From the NCBI GenBank assembly GCA_021324775.1, contig JAJPIM010000042.1:1-57022 (forward strand): a DNA stretch of 57,022 nt, read 5' to 3'. This stretch comes from Gemmatimonadota bacterium (lineage in GTDB: Bacteria; Gemmatimonadota; Gemmatimonadetes; Gemmatimonadales; Gemmatimonadaceae). The notes beneath the pieces are model-generated. The model searched no databases. It saw only the letters and a list, made by a program, of their open reading frames with translations, and was not told where the DNA came from. Both the position numbers and the translations under genes were made by a program. The first letter of the stretch is position 1; the number at the start of each line of letters is the position of its first letter. Positions 32,791 through 42,153 of the stretch are shown here, one piece after another.

Positions 32791-35700
32791 ATGTCTTCAA
32801 CGCTGACTCGCCGCCAGTTCCTGCAGCGGACGGGGCTCGCCACCGGAGGCGCCGCGCTTGGCAGCCTCGTGGCACTCGGACTGGATCCCGAGCCTGTGCG
32901 TGCCGCCACCGTCCCGCTCGACTGGAAGCTCGCCGAGACCAAAACGGTCCCGTCGGTGTGTCCATACTGCGCCGTCGGGTGCGGTACTCTCCTCTCCTCT
33001 CGCAACGGCAAACTCGTCAACGTCGAGGGGAATCCCGACTCGCCGATCAATCACGGTACCCTCTGTCCCAAGGGCGCGAGCAGCTTCCAGCTCACGGTCA
33101 ACCCCGAGCGACAGAAGACCTGTCTCTATCGTCGTCCCGGTGGGACCGCGTGGGAACCGATCGAGCTCGAAAAGGCGATGGACATGATCGCCGACCGCGT
33201 GAAAAAAACGCGCGATCAGACCTTCAAGCAGACAGCGGAGATCAACGGCCGCACGGTCACCGTCAATAACTGCCTCGGCATCGCATCACTCGGCGGCGCA
33301 ACGCTCGAGAACGAATGGAACTACGCCCACTTGAAGCTCTGGCGCGGGCTCGGCGGGGTCTTTCTCGAGAATCAGGCCAGGATATGACACTCCGCCACCG
33401 TCCCCGGTCTGGGGACGTCGTTCGGCCGGGGCGGGGCCACCATGTTCCAGCAGGATCTGCAGAACGCGGATTGCATCATCGTCATGGGGTCCAACATGGC
33501 GGAATGCCATCCAGTTGGATTCCGCTGGGTGATGAAGGCGCGCGAACGCGGTGCGACCATCATCCACATCGACCCCCGGTTCACGCGGACGAGCGCGATG
33601 TCCAACCAGCACGTCGCCATCCGCTCGGGCTCCGACATTGCGTTTCTTGGCGGACTCGTCAACTACATCATTCAACACGACCGGTGGTTCAAGGAATACG
33701 TTCACGCATACACCAACGCGTCGACGATCGTAGGTCCTGATTTCAAGGACACGGAAGAGCTGGATGGGCTCTTCTCGGGGTTCGATCCCGCGAAGCGCGC
33801 GTACACGACGACCTCGTGGGCGTACGATGGGACGCTTGCACCGCCGGCACCGGCAGGAAGCTCGACGAACCAGAACGGCGCGCACGCGCCGCCAGCCGCG
33901 CCCAAGCCGGCCGTGGACTTCCGCGTCCGCCCGCCGCATACCGATCCCACGCTTCAGCATCCGCGCTGCGTCTTCCAGATCCTGAAGCGCCATTACGCCC
34001 GCTACACGCCCGAGATGGTGTCGCGGGTATGCGGGTGTTCGCCGGAGGAATTCGAGCGGGTCGCCAAGACACTGTGCGATAACTCGGGACGCGAGCGAAC
34101 GTCATCGTTCTGCTACGCGGTTGGCTGGACCCAGCATACCGTGGGCGTGCAATACATCCGCACCGCGAGCATCGTCCAGGCGCTGCTCGGCAACATGGGA
34201 CGTCCGGGCGGCGGCATCCTCGCGCTCCGCGGGCACGCGTCGATCCAGGGCTCGACCGACGTGCCGACGCTCTACCATCTGCTGCCGGGCTACCTCCCCA
34301 GTCCGAGCGCCGCGGCCCCGCAGCACGATACGCTCGATGGGTGGGTCGCCAACACGATGCCCACGACGGGGTGGTGGGCGAACGGGCGCAAATACATGGT
34401 GTCGCTCCTCAAGATGTGGTATGGCGACGCGGCGACGCCGGACAACCAGTGGGGCTACGAGTTCCTGCCCAAGTCGGTCGGCGACCACTCGCACATCCCG
34501 ATGTTCAAGGCAATGAGCGACGATGTGGTCAAAGGGTTCATGTGCATCGGGCAGAACCCAGCGGCCGGCGGCCAGAACGCGATCTACAATCGGGCCGCGA
34601 TGGCACACCTCGACTGGTTCGTCGTGCGTGATCTCTTCCGCATCGAGACCGCGGAGTTCTGGAAGGCACCGGACATCCCGGACCCGTCCGTGATCAAGAC
34701 CGAGGTCTTCTTCCTCCCGTCAACGTCCGTCACCGAGTCGGACGGGTCGTTCACGAATACGCAGCGGATGCTGCAGTGGCACGACAAGGGCGCCGAACCC
34801 ACCGGCGACTGCCGGTCGGACCTCTGGTTCAGCCACCATTTGTACAAGCGGCTCCGCAAGCTCTATGAGGGATCGACCGACCCCAAAGACGCCGGATTCC
34901 TGGCCATGACCTGGAATCTCGATGTCGAAGGCCCGATGCAGGAGCCCAAAGCCGTCGACGTGCTGGCCGAGATCAACGGCTGGACCACGGCCGATCGCGT
35001 GCCGGTGAAGACGTTCCTCGATTTGAAGGATGATGGATCGACATCGTGCGGTGTCTGGATCTATACGGGCGTCGCTCCCGCCCCAGGGGTGAACAAGGCG
35101 CGGGCCCGTGTCGCCGATGCCTATACGTCACTCGGTTGGGGGTATGCGTGGCCAGCGAACCGCCGCACGCTGTACAATCGGGCCAGCGCCGACCCCGAGG
35201 GGAAGCCGTGGTCCGAGCGCAAACGCTACGTGTGGTGGGACGAGACGCAGAAGAAGTGGGTGGGGTACGACGTGCCCGATTACCCGGCCACCAAGGCGCC
35301 ATCGTCCAAGGGCGACTGGGCCAAGGGCGGCATGGACGCGCTCGACGGCTCGACCGCCTTCATCATGCAGCGGGATGGCAAGGCCTGGCTCTTTGCGCCG
35401 AGCGGGATCGTGGATGGGCCGTTGCCGGCGCACTACGAGCCGTGGGAGACGGGGGTCAAGAACCCCCTCTATGGCACCCAGGCGAACCCGGTGGCGAAGG
35501 TCTGGAACATCGTCGGCAATCGCTACATCGATGCCGGCGACCCGAACTACCCGATCATCATCACGACCTACCGGCTCACCGAGCACCACCTGAGCGGGCC
35601 CATGAGCCGATGGTCACCATGGCTCACCGAGCTGCAGCCGGAGATGTTCATCGAGATCTCGCCCGAGCTGGCGGCTGAGAAGGGGATCGAGAACGCCGGA

Positions 35701-36108
35701 TGGTGTACCGTGTACACGCCGCGCGCGGCGATCGAGTGCAAGACACTCGTCACGCGCCGAATGCGGCCGTTCACGATCGCCGGGCAGCGCATCCATCAGG
35801 CGGGCGCGCCATTCCACTGGTCGTGGGCCGGCGTGGTGACGGGTGGGAACGCGAACGACCTGATCGCCCTCGTCGCCGATCCCAACGTGACGATCCACGA
35901 AGGGAAAGCCTTCATGTGCCAGATTGTCGCCGGGCGTAAGCAGGCCGAGATCCTGGCGAAGCTACCCGATCAGACGCGCCCGCTTCCGTTGGTGGGTCGC
36001 CGCGAGAAACGGGCCGCCGAGTCAGCCATCGACGAGGGGATCGAGCTGGCCGAGCGCGTCGGACAATACTTGCCGCTCGACCACCCCGAGGGAGTCTATC
36101 ATGGCTAA
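32791..36108 (+). CDS. fdnG: Selenocysteine-containing formate dehydrogenase, catalytic (alpha) subunit
   Basis: One gene interrupted in naive translation by TGA at 33385-33387, read as Sec199; the total is 1105 residues. A Tat signal is at the start (TRRQFLQRTG, RR at 7-8). The [4Fe-4S] site is CPYCAVGCG plus LCPKG (Cys57, 60, 64, 92). Around the Sec the order is ENQARI-U-HSATVPGLGTSFGRGG, followed by NADCIIVMGSNMAECHPVGF, exactly the arrangement in E. coli FdnG/FdoG (Sec196, with the His next to it). The downstream molybdopterin domains (AVGWTQHTVG, NMGRPGGGI, GQNPAAGGQN, WSWAGVVTGGNANDL) are complete. It oxidises formate at the periplasmic face with a Mo/W-bis-MGD cofactor. It overlaps the beta subunit gene by 8 bases. 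Confidence 0.96.
33385..33417 (+). promoter_or_regulatory. Sec UGA codon and SECIS hairpin
   Basis: TGA at 33385-33387, then an 11-base spacer and a perfect 7-bp stem: CGTCCCC (33399-33405) with GGGGACG (33411-33417). The loop is GGTCT (33406-33410). The apical loop of the E. coli fdhF SECIS, which SelB recognises, likewise contains GGUCU, at a similar distance from the UGA. The hairpin lies in coding sequence and encodes TVPGLGT. Confidence 0.88.
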
Positions 36109-36913
36109 GGGGTTCTACACCGACACCACCGCGTGCATCGGCTGCAAGGCATGTCAGGTCGCGTGTCATCAGTGGAACGACATCCCGGCCGCGGAGGGAG
36201 GACGGACGGAGCTCAGCGGCGACTCGTACGACAACACCCAAACGCTGTCGGCTGAGAACTGGCGGCACGTGAAGTTCATCGAGCAGATCACTGAGGACCG
36301 GACCCAGGAGGGATTCCTGCAGGGGTCGCGGTGGCTCATGATGTCGGATGTCTGCAAGCACTGCGTGCACGCGGCATGTCTCGAAGTGTGCCCCACCGGC
36401 GCGATCATCCGGACCGAGTTCGACTCCGTCTTCATCCAGCAGGACGCGTGCAACGGATGCCGCGCCTGTGTGGCGGCGTGCCCCTTCGGCGTCGTCGACA
36501 TCGGCCGCGATGGCAAAGCCCACAAGTGCACGATGTGCTACGACCGGCTGCAGAACGGCCGCGAGCCGGCTTGCGCCCAGGCGTGCCCGACGGAGTCGAT
36601 CCGGTTCGGTGACATCCCGGATCTCATGAAGCTGGCCGACGCGCGGGTCGCGCAGCTCAAGGAGCAGCACATCGACGCCTACGTCTACGGCAAGGAAGAC
36701 ATCGTCGGCGGGCTCAACGCGTTCTATGTGCTGGTCGATGAACCTCACGTCTACGGTCTGCCGGAGAAGCCCGAGTTGGGGTCCAAGAACGTCGACGAGG
36801 GGTTCGCGCTGAGCGGTGTCGCGGCGGCCGCGTTGGCCGTCACCGGACTTGTGAGCTTCCGCAAGTCGCGCATGGATGAGAAGGCGGGGGCAGCGACGGA
36901 GGATCATCACTAA
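36101..36913 (+). CDS. fdnH: Formate dehydrogenase iron-sulfur (beta) subunit
   Basis: 270 residues. Four ferredoxin-type [4Fe-4S] motifs: CIGCKACQVACHQW, CKHCVHAACLEVCPTG, CNGCRACVAACPFG and CTMCYDRLQNGREPACAQACPTE. A single membrane helix near the C-terminus (FALSGVAAAALAVTGLVSF) anchors it, as in FdnH. It passes electrons from the catalytic subunit to the membrane subunit. The ATG overlaps the end of the catalytic gene (8 bases, GAGGGAG upstream), and the TAA overlaps the next ATG by one base, so all three are coupled. The start within the longer open frame is fixed by these overlaps. Confidence 0.95.
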   Translation: MAKGFYTDTTACIGCKACQVACHQWNDIPAAEGGRTELSGDSYDNTQTLSAENWRHVKFIEQITEDRTQEGFLQGSRWLMMSDVCKHCVHAACLEVCPTGAIIRTEFDSVFIQQDACNGCRACVAACPFGVVDIGRDGKAHKCTMCYDRLQNGREPACAQACPTESIRFGDIPDLMKLADARVAQLKEQHIDAYVYGKEDIVGGLNAFYVLVDEPHVYGLPEKPELGSKNVDEGFALSGVAAAALAVTGLVSFRKSRMDEKAGAATEDHH

Positions 36914-37935
36914 TGCACCCGGCCCTCCTGCAGATCCTCGCCGCCAATCCGCAGTCCGGCGTGGCGTTGCCGCCTCGGTGGGGGTGGTACGTCATCCTGT
37001 ATTTTTTTCTCGGCGGTCTCGCCGGCGGGCTCTTAGCAATCGCGGCGGCGCTGGACGCGGTGGGGGACGACCGGGACCGCGAGGCCGTGCGGCTCGCGCA
37101 CCGGCTCGCGTTTCCGCTCGTTCTCGTATGCGGGGCGTTGTTGACCATCGACCTGGGCCAGCCGCTCCGCTTCTGGCACATGCTCATCAAGTCCAATCGT
37201 TTCCCCGAACCCCTCCTCAAGCCGTGGTCCCCGATCTCGCTCGGCAGCTGGATCGTCATGGTGTTCGCGATCATCGCGTTCGTCGAGTTTCTCGGTACGC
37301 TGGCCGATGCGCCGGGCGACAATGCTGGCGACGATGTCCTCACGAAGTGGGCGTGGTTGGCCAAATTCCGGCGCGATACGCTCGTTCCTGCTCGTGAGCG
37401 CGTGCGGTCCTGGCCGAGTGCGGTCCACCGCACCTGGCAGGCGCTGGCCGCGCTCGCGGGATTAGCCCTCGCCGGGTACACGGGCGTGCTGGTCACCGGT
37501 ACGAGCCGCGTCGCCTGGCACAACGCGCGTCTCATGGGCGCGCTCTTCCTCCTCTCCGGCGCATCGACCGCCTACGCACTGCTCATGCTGCTGCTCGTTC
37601 GCCGAGGGCGCGGGGCGGCCGACACGACCGTCCGCAAGCTCGGAGCCGCCGACCAGTGGGCCGTCGGGTTCGAACTGCTGGTGCTCGCGCTCATGCTCAT
37701 CTCACTCGGCGCCTTGGGCAGACCGTTCTGGAGCGGCGGCTTCGGGGTGGTGTTCTGGCTGGGTGTCGTCGGCATCGGCCTGATCATTCCGCTGGCGCGG
37801 CACTGGATTGCGCTTGGCCCCGGTGAGCACGGGGTTACGCGCGCAGCGCGCTGTGTCCTGATCGGCGGTTTCCTGCTGCGCGTCGTAATCGTGATGTCGC
37901 CACAGTATCCGGCCGTGCCCCTGTGGCATCTTTAG
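36913..37935 (+). CDS. nrfD: NrfD/PsrC-type membrane quinone-reducing subunit
   Basis: 340 residues, about nine membrane helices. PPRWGWYVILYFFLGGLAGG then LLTIDLGQPLRFWHMLIKSN and LKPWSPISLGSWIVMVFAII are the recurrent NrfD/PsrC motifs, including the conserved Asp/Gln of the quinol site region. The C-terminal half repeats the bundle (HNARLMGALFLLSGASTAYA). It occupies the place of the cytochrome b556 (FdnI) in E. coli formate dehydrogenase-N, so electrons are probably passed to menaquinone without heme. It has no separate promoter. Confidence 0.9.
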   Translation: MHPALLQILAANPQSGVALPPRWGWYVILYFFLGGLAGGLLAIAAALDAVGDDRDREAVRLAHRLAFPLVLVCGALLTIDLGQPLRFWHMLIKSNRFPEPLLKPWSPISLGSWIVMVFAIIAFVEFLGTLADAPGDNAGDDVLTKWAWLAKFRRDTLVPARERVRSWPSAVHRTWQALAALAGLALAGYTGVLVTGTSRVAWHNARLMGALFLLSGASTAYALLMLLLVRRGRGAADTTVRKLGAADQWAVGFELLVLALMLISLGALGRPFWSGGFGVVFWLGVVGIGLIIPLARHWIALGPGEHGVTRAARCVLIGGFLLRVVIVMSPQYPAVPLWHL

Positions 37936-37961
37936 AAGCGGTTTGGGCCGCTTGCGGTAGC

Positions 37962-38207
37962 ATGTCGGCTCGCGTTGTCCGCCGCGAGTCGCTCGTCCTG
38001 CTCGCTGTTGCTATACTCGCGGCCTGCTCACCGGAAGCCGTGCGCATGCGAGATGGCGGCCCGGGAGCCGATCCGCAGAACTACCCGCGTCAAGCGGTGG
38101 TGGCGCCTCCGGCGAATCCTGAAACGGCTGACACGTCGCTCTGGCCCGGCAAGGCGATGGCGCCGGTGGACCGGTTGGCGAGAGGCGACACCCTCCCGCA
38201 CTCGTAG
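37962..38207 (+). CDS. Small lipoprotein in the formate dehydrogenase operon
   Basis: 81 residues from the ATG at 37962: SARVVRRESLVLLAVAILAA, Cys at 22 (LAAC lipobox). The mature part is short and rich in Pro and Asp (RMRDGGPGADPQNYPRQAVV, ETADTSLWPGKAMAPVDRLA). No family recognised. Its TAG is immediately followed by the fdhE ATG, so it belongs to the operon and probably to periplasmic assembly or anchoring of the enzyme. That role is inference from position only. Confidence 0.72.
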   Translation: MSARVVRRESLVLLAVAILAACSPEAVRMRDGGPGADPQNYPRQAVVAPPANPETADTSLWPGKAMAPVDRLARGDTLPHS

Positions 38208-39038
38208 ATGGCGGTGCATGACGGGCTGCGTCCGGCGAGTGCCGTCGTGCGGGCGCTCGCCGCCGAGGTGTCTCGCCGGTCCGAGGGGGTAGCTGCGCGC
38301 TGGCCCGACGGTGTACCGGACCTATTGGCCGCCAAGACTCGGCTCGCCGCGGGAGTCACCGCGCTGGAGGGCGAGCCGTTGCTCGATGGCGCGGAGCTCC
38401 TGCGCGGAGGCCGAGCGCTTGCCGCGGCGGTCGAGGCGGTGGAACCAGCAGTGGGTCAAACAATGCTGGCCATCGTAGAACGGCTCGAGGGGCTGGACGA
38501 GCATTCGCTCAATGAGCTTGCGCGAGCAGCGCTTGCCGGTGCGTGGGAGCCGTGCGCGTCCCTGGCCTCGATACTCGGCCTGGATGAGTACGCGCTCGTT
38601 TCGGTGGTCGATTACGCTGCGCGACCGGCTCTCGTAGCGGCGGCGAGACGCGTGGAGCATCTGCTCACATCGTACGATCGGGCATCCTCGCACTGTCCGG
38701 TCTGCGGCTCGTCCCCGCTCCTGGCCGAGCTCTCGGGAAAAGAGGCTGCGCGGTCGCTCCGCTGTGGCCGGTGTGGCGCGCGCTGGCGATACCCGCGGCT
38801 CGCGTGCGCGTGGTGCGGCGAACGGGACCATCACGCACTGAGCGCGCTCCACGGCGAGGGCGAGGCGGGTGTCCGGCAAGCCGACTGCTGCAGTACCTGC
38901 CACGGCTATCTCAAGGCCGTCTCAGTGCTGGATCCGCTCGACTATGTCTCGCTCCTGAAGACCGACATCGAGACCGCGGGGCTGGATCTCGTGGCGGTGG
39001 ACCGTGGATACGCGCGAGGAACCGGCCAGCGCGCGTAG
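38208..39038 (+). CDS. fdhE: Formate dehydrogenase accessory protein FdhE
   Basis: 276 residues. The N-terminal half is helical, and the C-terminal half carries four zinc/rubredoxin-type Cys pairs: HCPVCGSSPLLAEL, RCGRCGARWRYPRLACAWCG and CCSTCHGYLKAVSVLDPL, in the order seen in FdhE. FdhE is needed for formation of active Tat-exported formate dehydrogenases and binds the catalytic subunit through its Cys motifs. Adjacent placement to the three structural genes supports the call. FdhD, the sulfurtransferase, is not in the window. Confidence 0.93.
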   Translation: MAVHDGLRPASAVVRALAAEVSRRSEGVAARWPDGVPDLLAAKTRLAAGVTALEGEPLLDGAELLRGGRALAAAVEAVEPAVGQTMLAIVERLEGLDEHSLNELARAALAGAWEPCASLASILGLDEYALVSVVDYAARPALVAAARRVEHLLTSYDRASSHCPVCGSSPLLAELSGKEAARSLRCGRCGARWRYPRLACAWCGERDHHALSALHGEGEAGVRQADCCSTCHGYLKAVSVLDPLDYVSLLKTDIETAGLDLVAVDRGYARGTGQRA

Positions 39039-39174
39039 CCGGTTGCCGCCGGGCCGGAGATCGACTGGCATACGGTGGCGCGCACGCTGGCTCCACGGCC
39101 GCGTCGTATTGCTACGCCGCCTCAACCGGACGTGCGCGTTCGATCCGTACACGCCCCAGCTCGATTTGCCCCGC

Positions 39175-40851
39175 TCACTGATCGCGCCGGCCCGCGGCGC
39201 GGCGCGCCTCCTCGAGCGCCGGGAGTCCAGCATCGGCCTCGCTCCAGTTGGCGAGGAGCCGCCGGTATGCGGCGGACGCATTCGCACTGTCACCCGTCGC
39301 GGCACGCGCACGTGCAAGGCCCAGCAGCGCCTCCGATCGGTTAGGAAGATGGGCCAGTGCGCTCTCGTACTGCGTCGCGGCCTCCGGCGCCCGGCCCGCT
39401 GCCAGGAACCGAGCGCCCAGGACCTCGTGGGCGACGAGAGCGAGCGGAGGACCGACCGGCGGCTGGCTGTCCGCCATCGCTGCGGCCCGCATCCACAGCG
39501 TTGCCGCGCTGTCCCCGCCGCCCCGCGCCCGCGCGAGTATGGCCTCGAGCTCGGTCGTGAGGATGTCGAGCACCAGTCCGGGGGGCCCGGTGCGAACGCC
39601 GATCCGAGCCCGCAGTTTGGCTGCTCCATCGGCGAGGCCGGTCGTGTCGCCTCGCATTGCGCCGATCACGAATCGCTGGTAGTTCGCCAATGTCGCGAAG
39701 CTCCGCTCGCGCCAGCTAGATGGTGGCCCGGAACTCTGGGGCGCGATGACCGCATCCGCCCACCGGCCAGTCTCGGCCGCGTAGAGAAATGCCAGGTCAG
39801 ATACAGCGAAGCGGGCGTCGGCATGTTCGGCATTCGAGACATCGGCACCAGCGAGCACCGACCGCGCGGTGTCAATGAGAGCCCGCGCCGCCGCCCACCG
39901 TCCTTCCTGGAGGTAGCCGTACTCCAGCCAGGAGAGGCTGTGAAAGTCGAGCTCCGCGCCACTCAGCCCGTGTTTCGCGACCCACGCGCGCGATGCGGCC
40001 CATGCCCGCTCGTTCGACGCCGTGAGATCGCTCCACAGCCCAAGCGGAAGAAACACGTGCGACGGCATGTGGAGCGCATGCTCGGCATCTGGCGCGATCC
40101 GCGCATAGGCGCGGGCGACCGGTAGCGCGGCCGCCGCGTACGAGGGATCCATGTCCACGACGTGGATGAGATAGTGCGCCGCACCGGGATGCTTCGGGTC
40201 AGCCTTGAAGACGCGCTCCGCCAACGCGATCGCGTCACGCTCGTTGGCATTTCGTTCGGCGGGTGTCACCGCGCCCGCCTCATCCGCCAGCAGCAGCGCG
40301 AGCGACGCGAACGCGGCGGCTTCGAGGTCCCGCGGATCGCGCGCCGCCAGATGCGTCATGGAATCAGCAAAGGCGCGGCAGCGGGTGGCCTCGTCCGTGT
40401 CGGCGTAGAACGCCTCGATCGCCGCGGCGTAGCTTCGTTCCCGCGACGTCCGCACGCGCGCCAACCGGGTCGCCGGCGTGCGATCCAGCCGCGCCAGCAC
40501 GGCGTGCGCACCGGCGGTATCATCTTCTCCCCACAGCAGGTGCGAGTGGGTGAACGCCTCGAACCAGTAAGGAAGCGCGAAGGATCGATCCGCAGCCTCG
40601 GCCGCGCGAAAGGCGTCGGCGGCGTCGTCGTACTCGAAGCTGTGGAGCAGCGCGATGCCCCGAAGAAACGGGACCTGCGCCCCGGTCGCGCCCGAGTTCG
40701 CGAAGTGCACGTGGCCGAGGTGCGAGGCGGCGTCGTGCTCGTGCGCGGCCGGCTCTCCAGACTGCGCGAGGAGTGTCGCGGGCACCGCCCAGACACGCAG
40801 CGCGGCGGCGGCCACGCCGCACCTTACGAAGCTCCGAAGCGCTCGATTCAC
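39175..40851 (-). CDS. Exported TPR-repeat protein
   Basis: 558 residues from the GTG at 40851 with GGAGG 4 bases upstream; the frame extends 80 codons further but without coding character. A signal peptide (RCGVAAAALRVWAVPATLLA) precedes AAHEHDAASHLGHVHFANSG, a His-rich stretch. Then come TPR-like helices with FLRGIALLHSFEYDDAADAF, ADSMTHLAARDPRDLEAAAF, HYLIHVVDMDPSYAAAALPV, HMPSHVFLPLGLWSDLTASN and LLGLARARAATGDSANASAA. The HYLIHxxD and HMPSHVFLPLG pairs recur in a family of uncharacterised TPR proteins. It is convergent with fdhE. Confidence 0.8.
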   Translation of the reverse strand: MNRALRSFVRCGVAAAALRVWAVPATLLAQSGEPAAHEHDAASHLGHVHFANSGATGAQVPFLRGIALLHSFEYDDAADAFRAAEAADRSFALPYWFEAFTHSHLLWGEDDTAGAHAVLARLDRTPATRLARVRTSRERSYAAAIEAFYADTDEATRCRAFADSMTHLAARDPRDLEAAAFASLALLLADEAGAVTPAERNANERDAIALAERVFKADPKHPGAAHYLIHVVDMDPSYAAAALPVARAYARIAPDAEHALHMPSHVFLPLGLWSDLTASNERAWAASRAWVAKHGLSGAELDFHSLSWLEYGYLQEGRWAAARALIDTARSVLAGADVSNAEHADARFAVSDLAFLYAAETGRWADAVIAPQSSGPPSSWRERSFATLANYQRFVIGAMRGDTTGLADGAAKLRARIGVRTGPPGLVLDILTTELEAILARARGGGDSAATLWMRAAAMADSQPPVGPPLALVAHEVLGARFLAAGRAPEAATQYESALAHLPNRSEALLGLARARAATGDSANASAAYRRLLANWSEADAGLPALEEARRAAGRRDQ

Positions 40852-41141
40852 GAGACCTCCCTCGCCACGCCGGCGACCGCGTAGCGCACCACGTACCGCC
40901 GCGCGTGAGGAATAATGCCGCGCGATGGATCGGAGTGCCAGGCGCCCGCGGCGGGCCCCGCGCCAACGGCGGCGTCTGCGTCGCGATGCCGCATTGCGTG
41001 CAGGCGAGTTGCTGCGGTAAACACCCCGTTCCGCACAATTCGCCCTCTCATTTTCTGGAACTCCGCGCTTTCCGTACCACTGACGTTGCATCGCCGCTGG
41101 CGGCCGGGTTACGATCGTAGGTCTCTTTCTGGGGTGGCGAG

Positions 41142-42131
41142 ATGGGCGGCGGCGTGCTCGAAACCGTGACCGGCGGTGGCCTCGTCTGGGATAATCACAG
41201 CTGCATGCCGCTGCGACCGGACGACTACGCCTTCCTCCCGCAGCTCGGCCAATGCCGCGCCGCCGGAATCGATGTCGTCACTCTCAACGTCGGCTTCGGC
41301 GTGATGACGATCAAGGATCACATCTCCATGCTCGCCACGTTTCGGCGATGGGTGACACAGCACCCGGAGACGCTGATGCTGATCGGCACGGCGGCCGATG
41401 TCGTCAAAGCCAAACGGGAGAAACGCCTCGGCGTCTGCTTCGACATCGAAGGCATGACCGCGCTCGAAGGCCGCATTGAGATGGTCAGCCTCTACTACGA
41501 CCTTGGCGTTCGCTGGATGCTGGGCGCATACAACGTGGCCAACGAGGCTGCGGGCGGCTGTCTCGATCCCGAGGACAAGGGACTCACGCCGTTCGGACGC
41601 CGGGTGGTGGCCGAGATGAACCGCGTCGGGATGGTGGTCTGCGGTACCCACACCGGCTACCGGACCGCGCGGGAGATGATCGACCTGTCGTCCCAACCCA
41701 CGATCTTCTCGCACTCCAACCCGCGAGGGGCCTGGGACCATCCGCGCAACATCCCGGACGATCTGATGAAAGCGTGTGCCGCACGGGGCGGCGTCATCGG
41801 CCTCTGCGGGATCGGGCTGTTCATGGGGCGGAACGACACCAGCACCGAGACGTTCGTGAAGCACGTGGACTACGCGCTCGATCTCGTCGGCGAGGACCAC
41901 GTCGGCATCGCCCTCGACTACGTCTTCGACGTCGAGGAGATGCACGCGTACTTTCTGGCGAACCGGGCCGCGTTTCCGCCCAGTCTCGGATTCGCCGACG
42001 GGATCCGGATGATCCCTCCGGCGCAGCTTCCCGAAATCGGCGAGGCCCTCGCCACGCGGTATTCGTCCACGACTCTCGCGAAGCTGTTCGGCGGTAACCA
42101 CCTCCGCATCGCGCAGCAGGTCTGGCGCTGA
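41142..42131 (+). CDS. M19 (renal dipeptidase-type) peptidase
   Basis: 329 residues in the amidohydrolase (beta/alpha)8 fold. Metal-site signatures are WDNHSCMPLRPDDYAF at the N-terminus, GVCFDIEGMTALEG (bridging Glu), VVCGTHTGYRTAREM and TIFSHSNPRGAWDHPRNIPD (two His), and VGIALDYVFD. The usual first motif is HxD; here it is HSC. The family hydrolyses dipeptides with a C-terminal D-residue. No signal peptide, so it is cytoplasmic. It heads a closely packed three-gene unit with a D-amino-acid oxidase-like gene 22 bases on and an MFS carrier. Confidence 0.92.
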   Translation: MGGGVLETVTGGGLVWDNHSCMPLRPDDYAFLPQLGQCRAAGIDVVTLNVGFGVMTIKDHISMLATFRRWVTQHPETLMLIGTAADVVKAKREKRLGVCFDIEGMTALEGRIEMVSLYYDLGVRWMLGAYNVANEAAGGCLDPEDKGLTPFGRRVVAEMNRVGMVVCGTHTGYRTAREMIDLSSQPTIFSHSNPRGAWDHPRNIPDDLMKACAARGGVIGLCGIGLFMGRNDTSTETFVKHVDYALDLVGEDHVGIALDYVFDVEEMHAYFLANRAAFPPSLGFADGIRMIPPAQLPEIGEALATRYSSTTLAKLFGGNHLRIAQQVWR

Positions 42132-42153
42132 GCCCTCACCGGGAGGCTCGCGC

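Noticed and set aside
33442-36108. Separate CDS starting at the ATG after the UGA of the formate dehydrogenase
   Set aside because: Residues before that ATG continue the catalytic subunit across the UGA and a SECIS follows it, so it is one gene.
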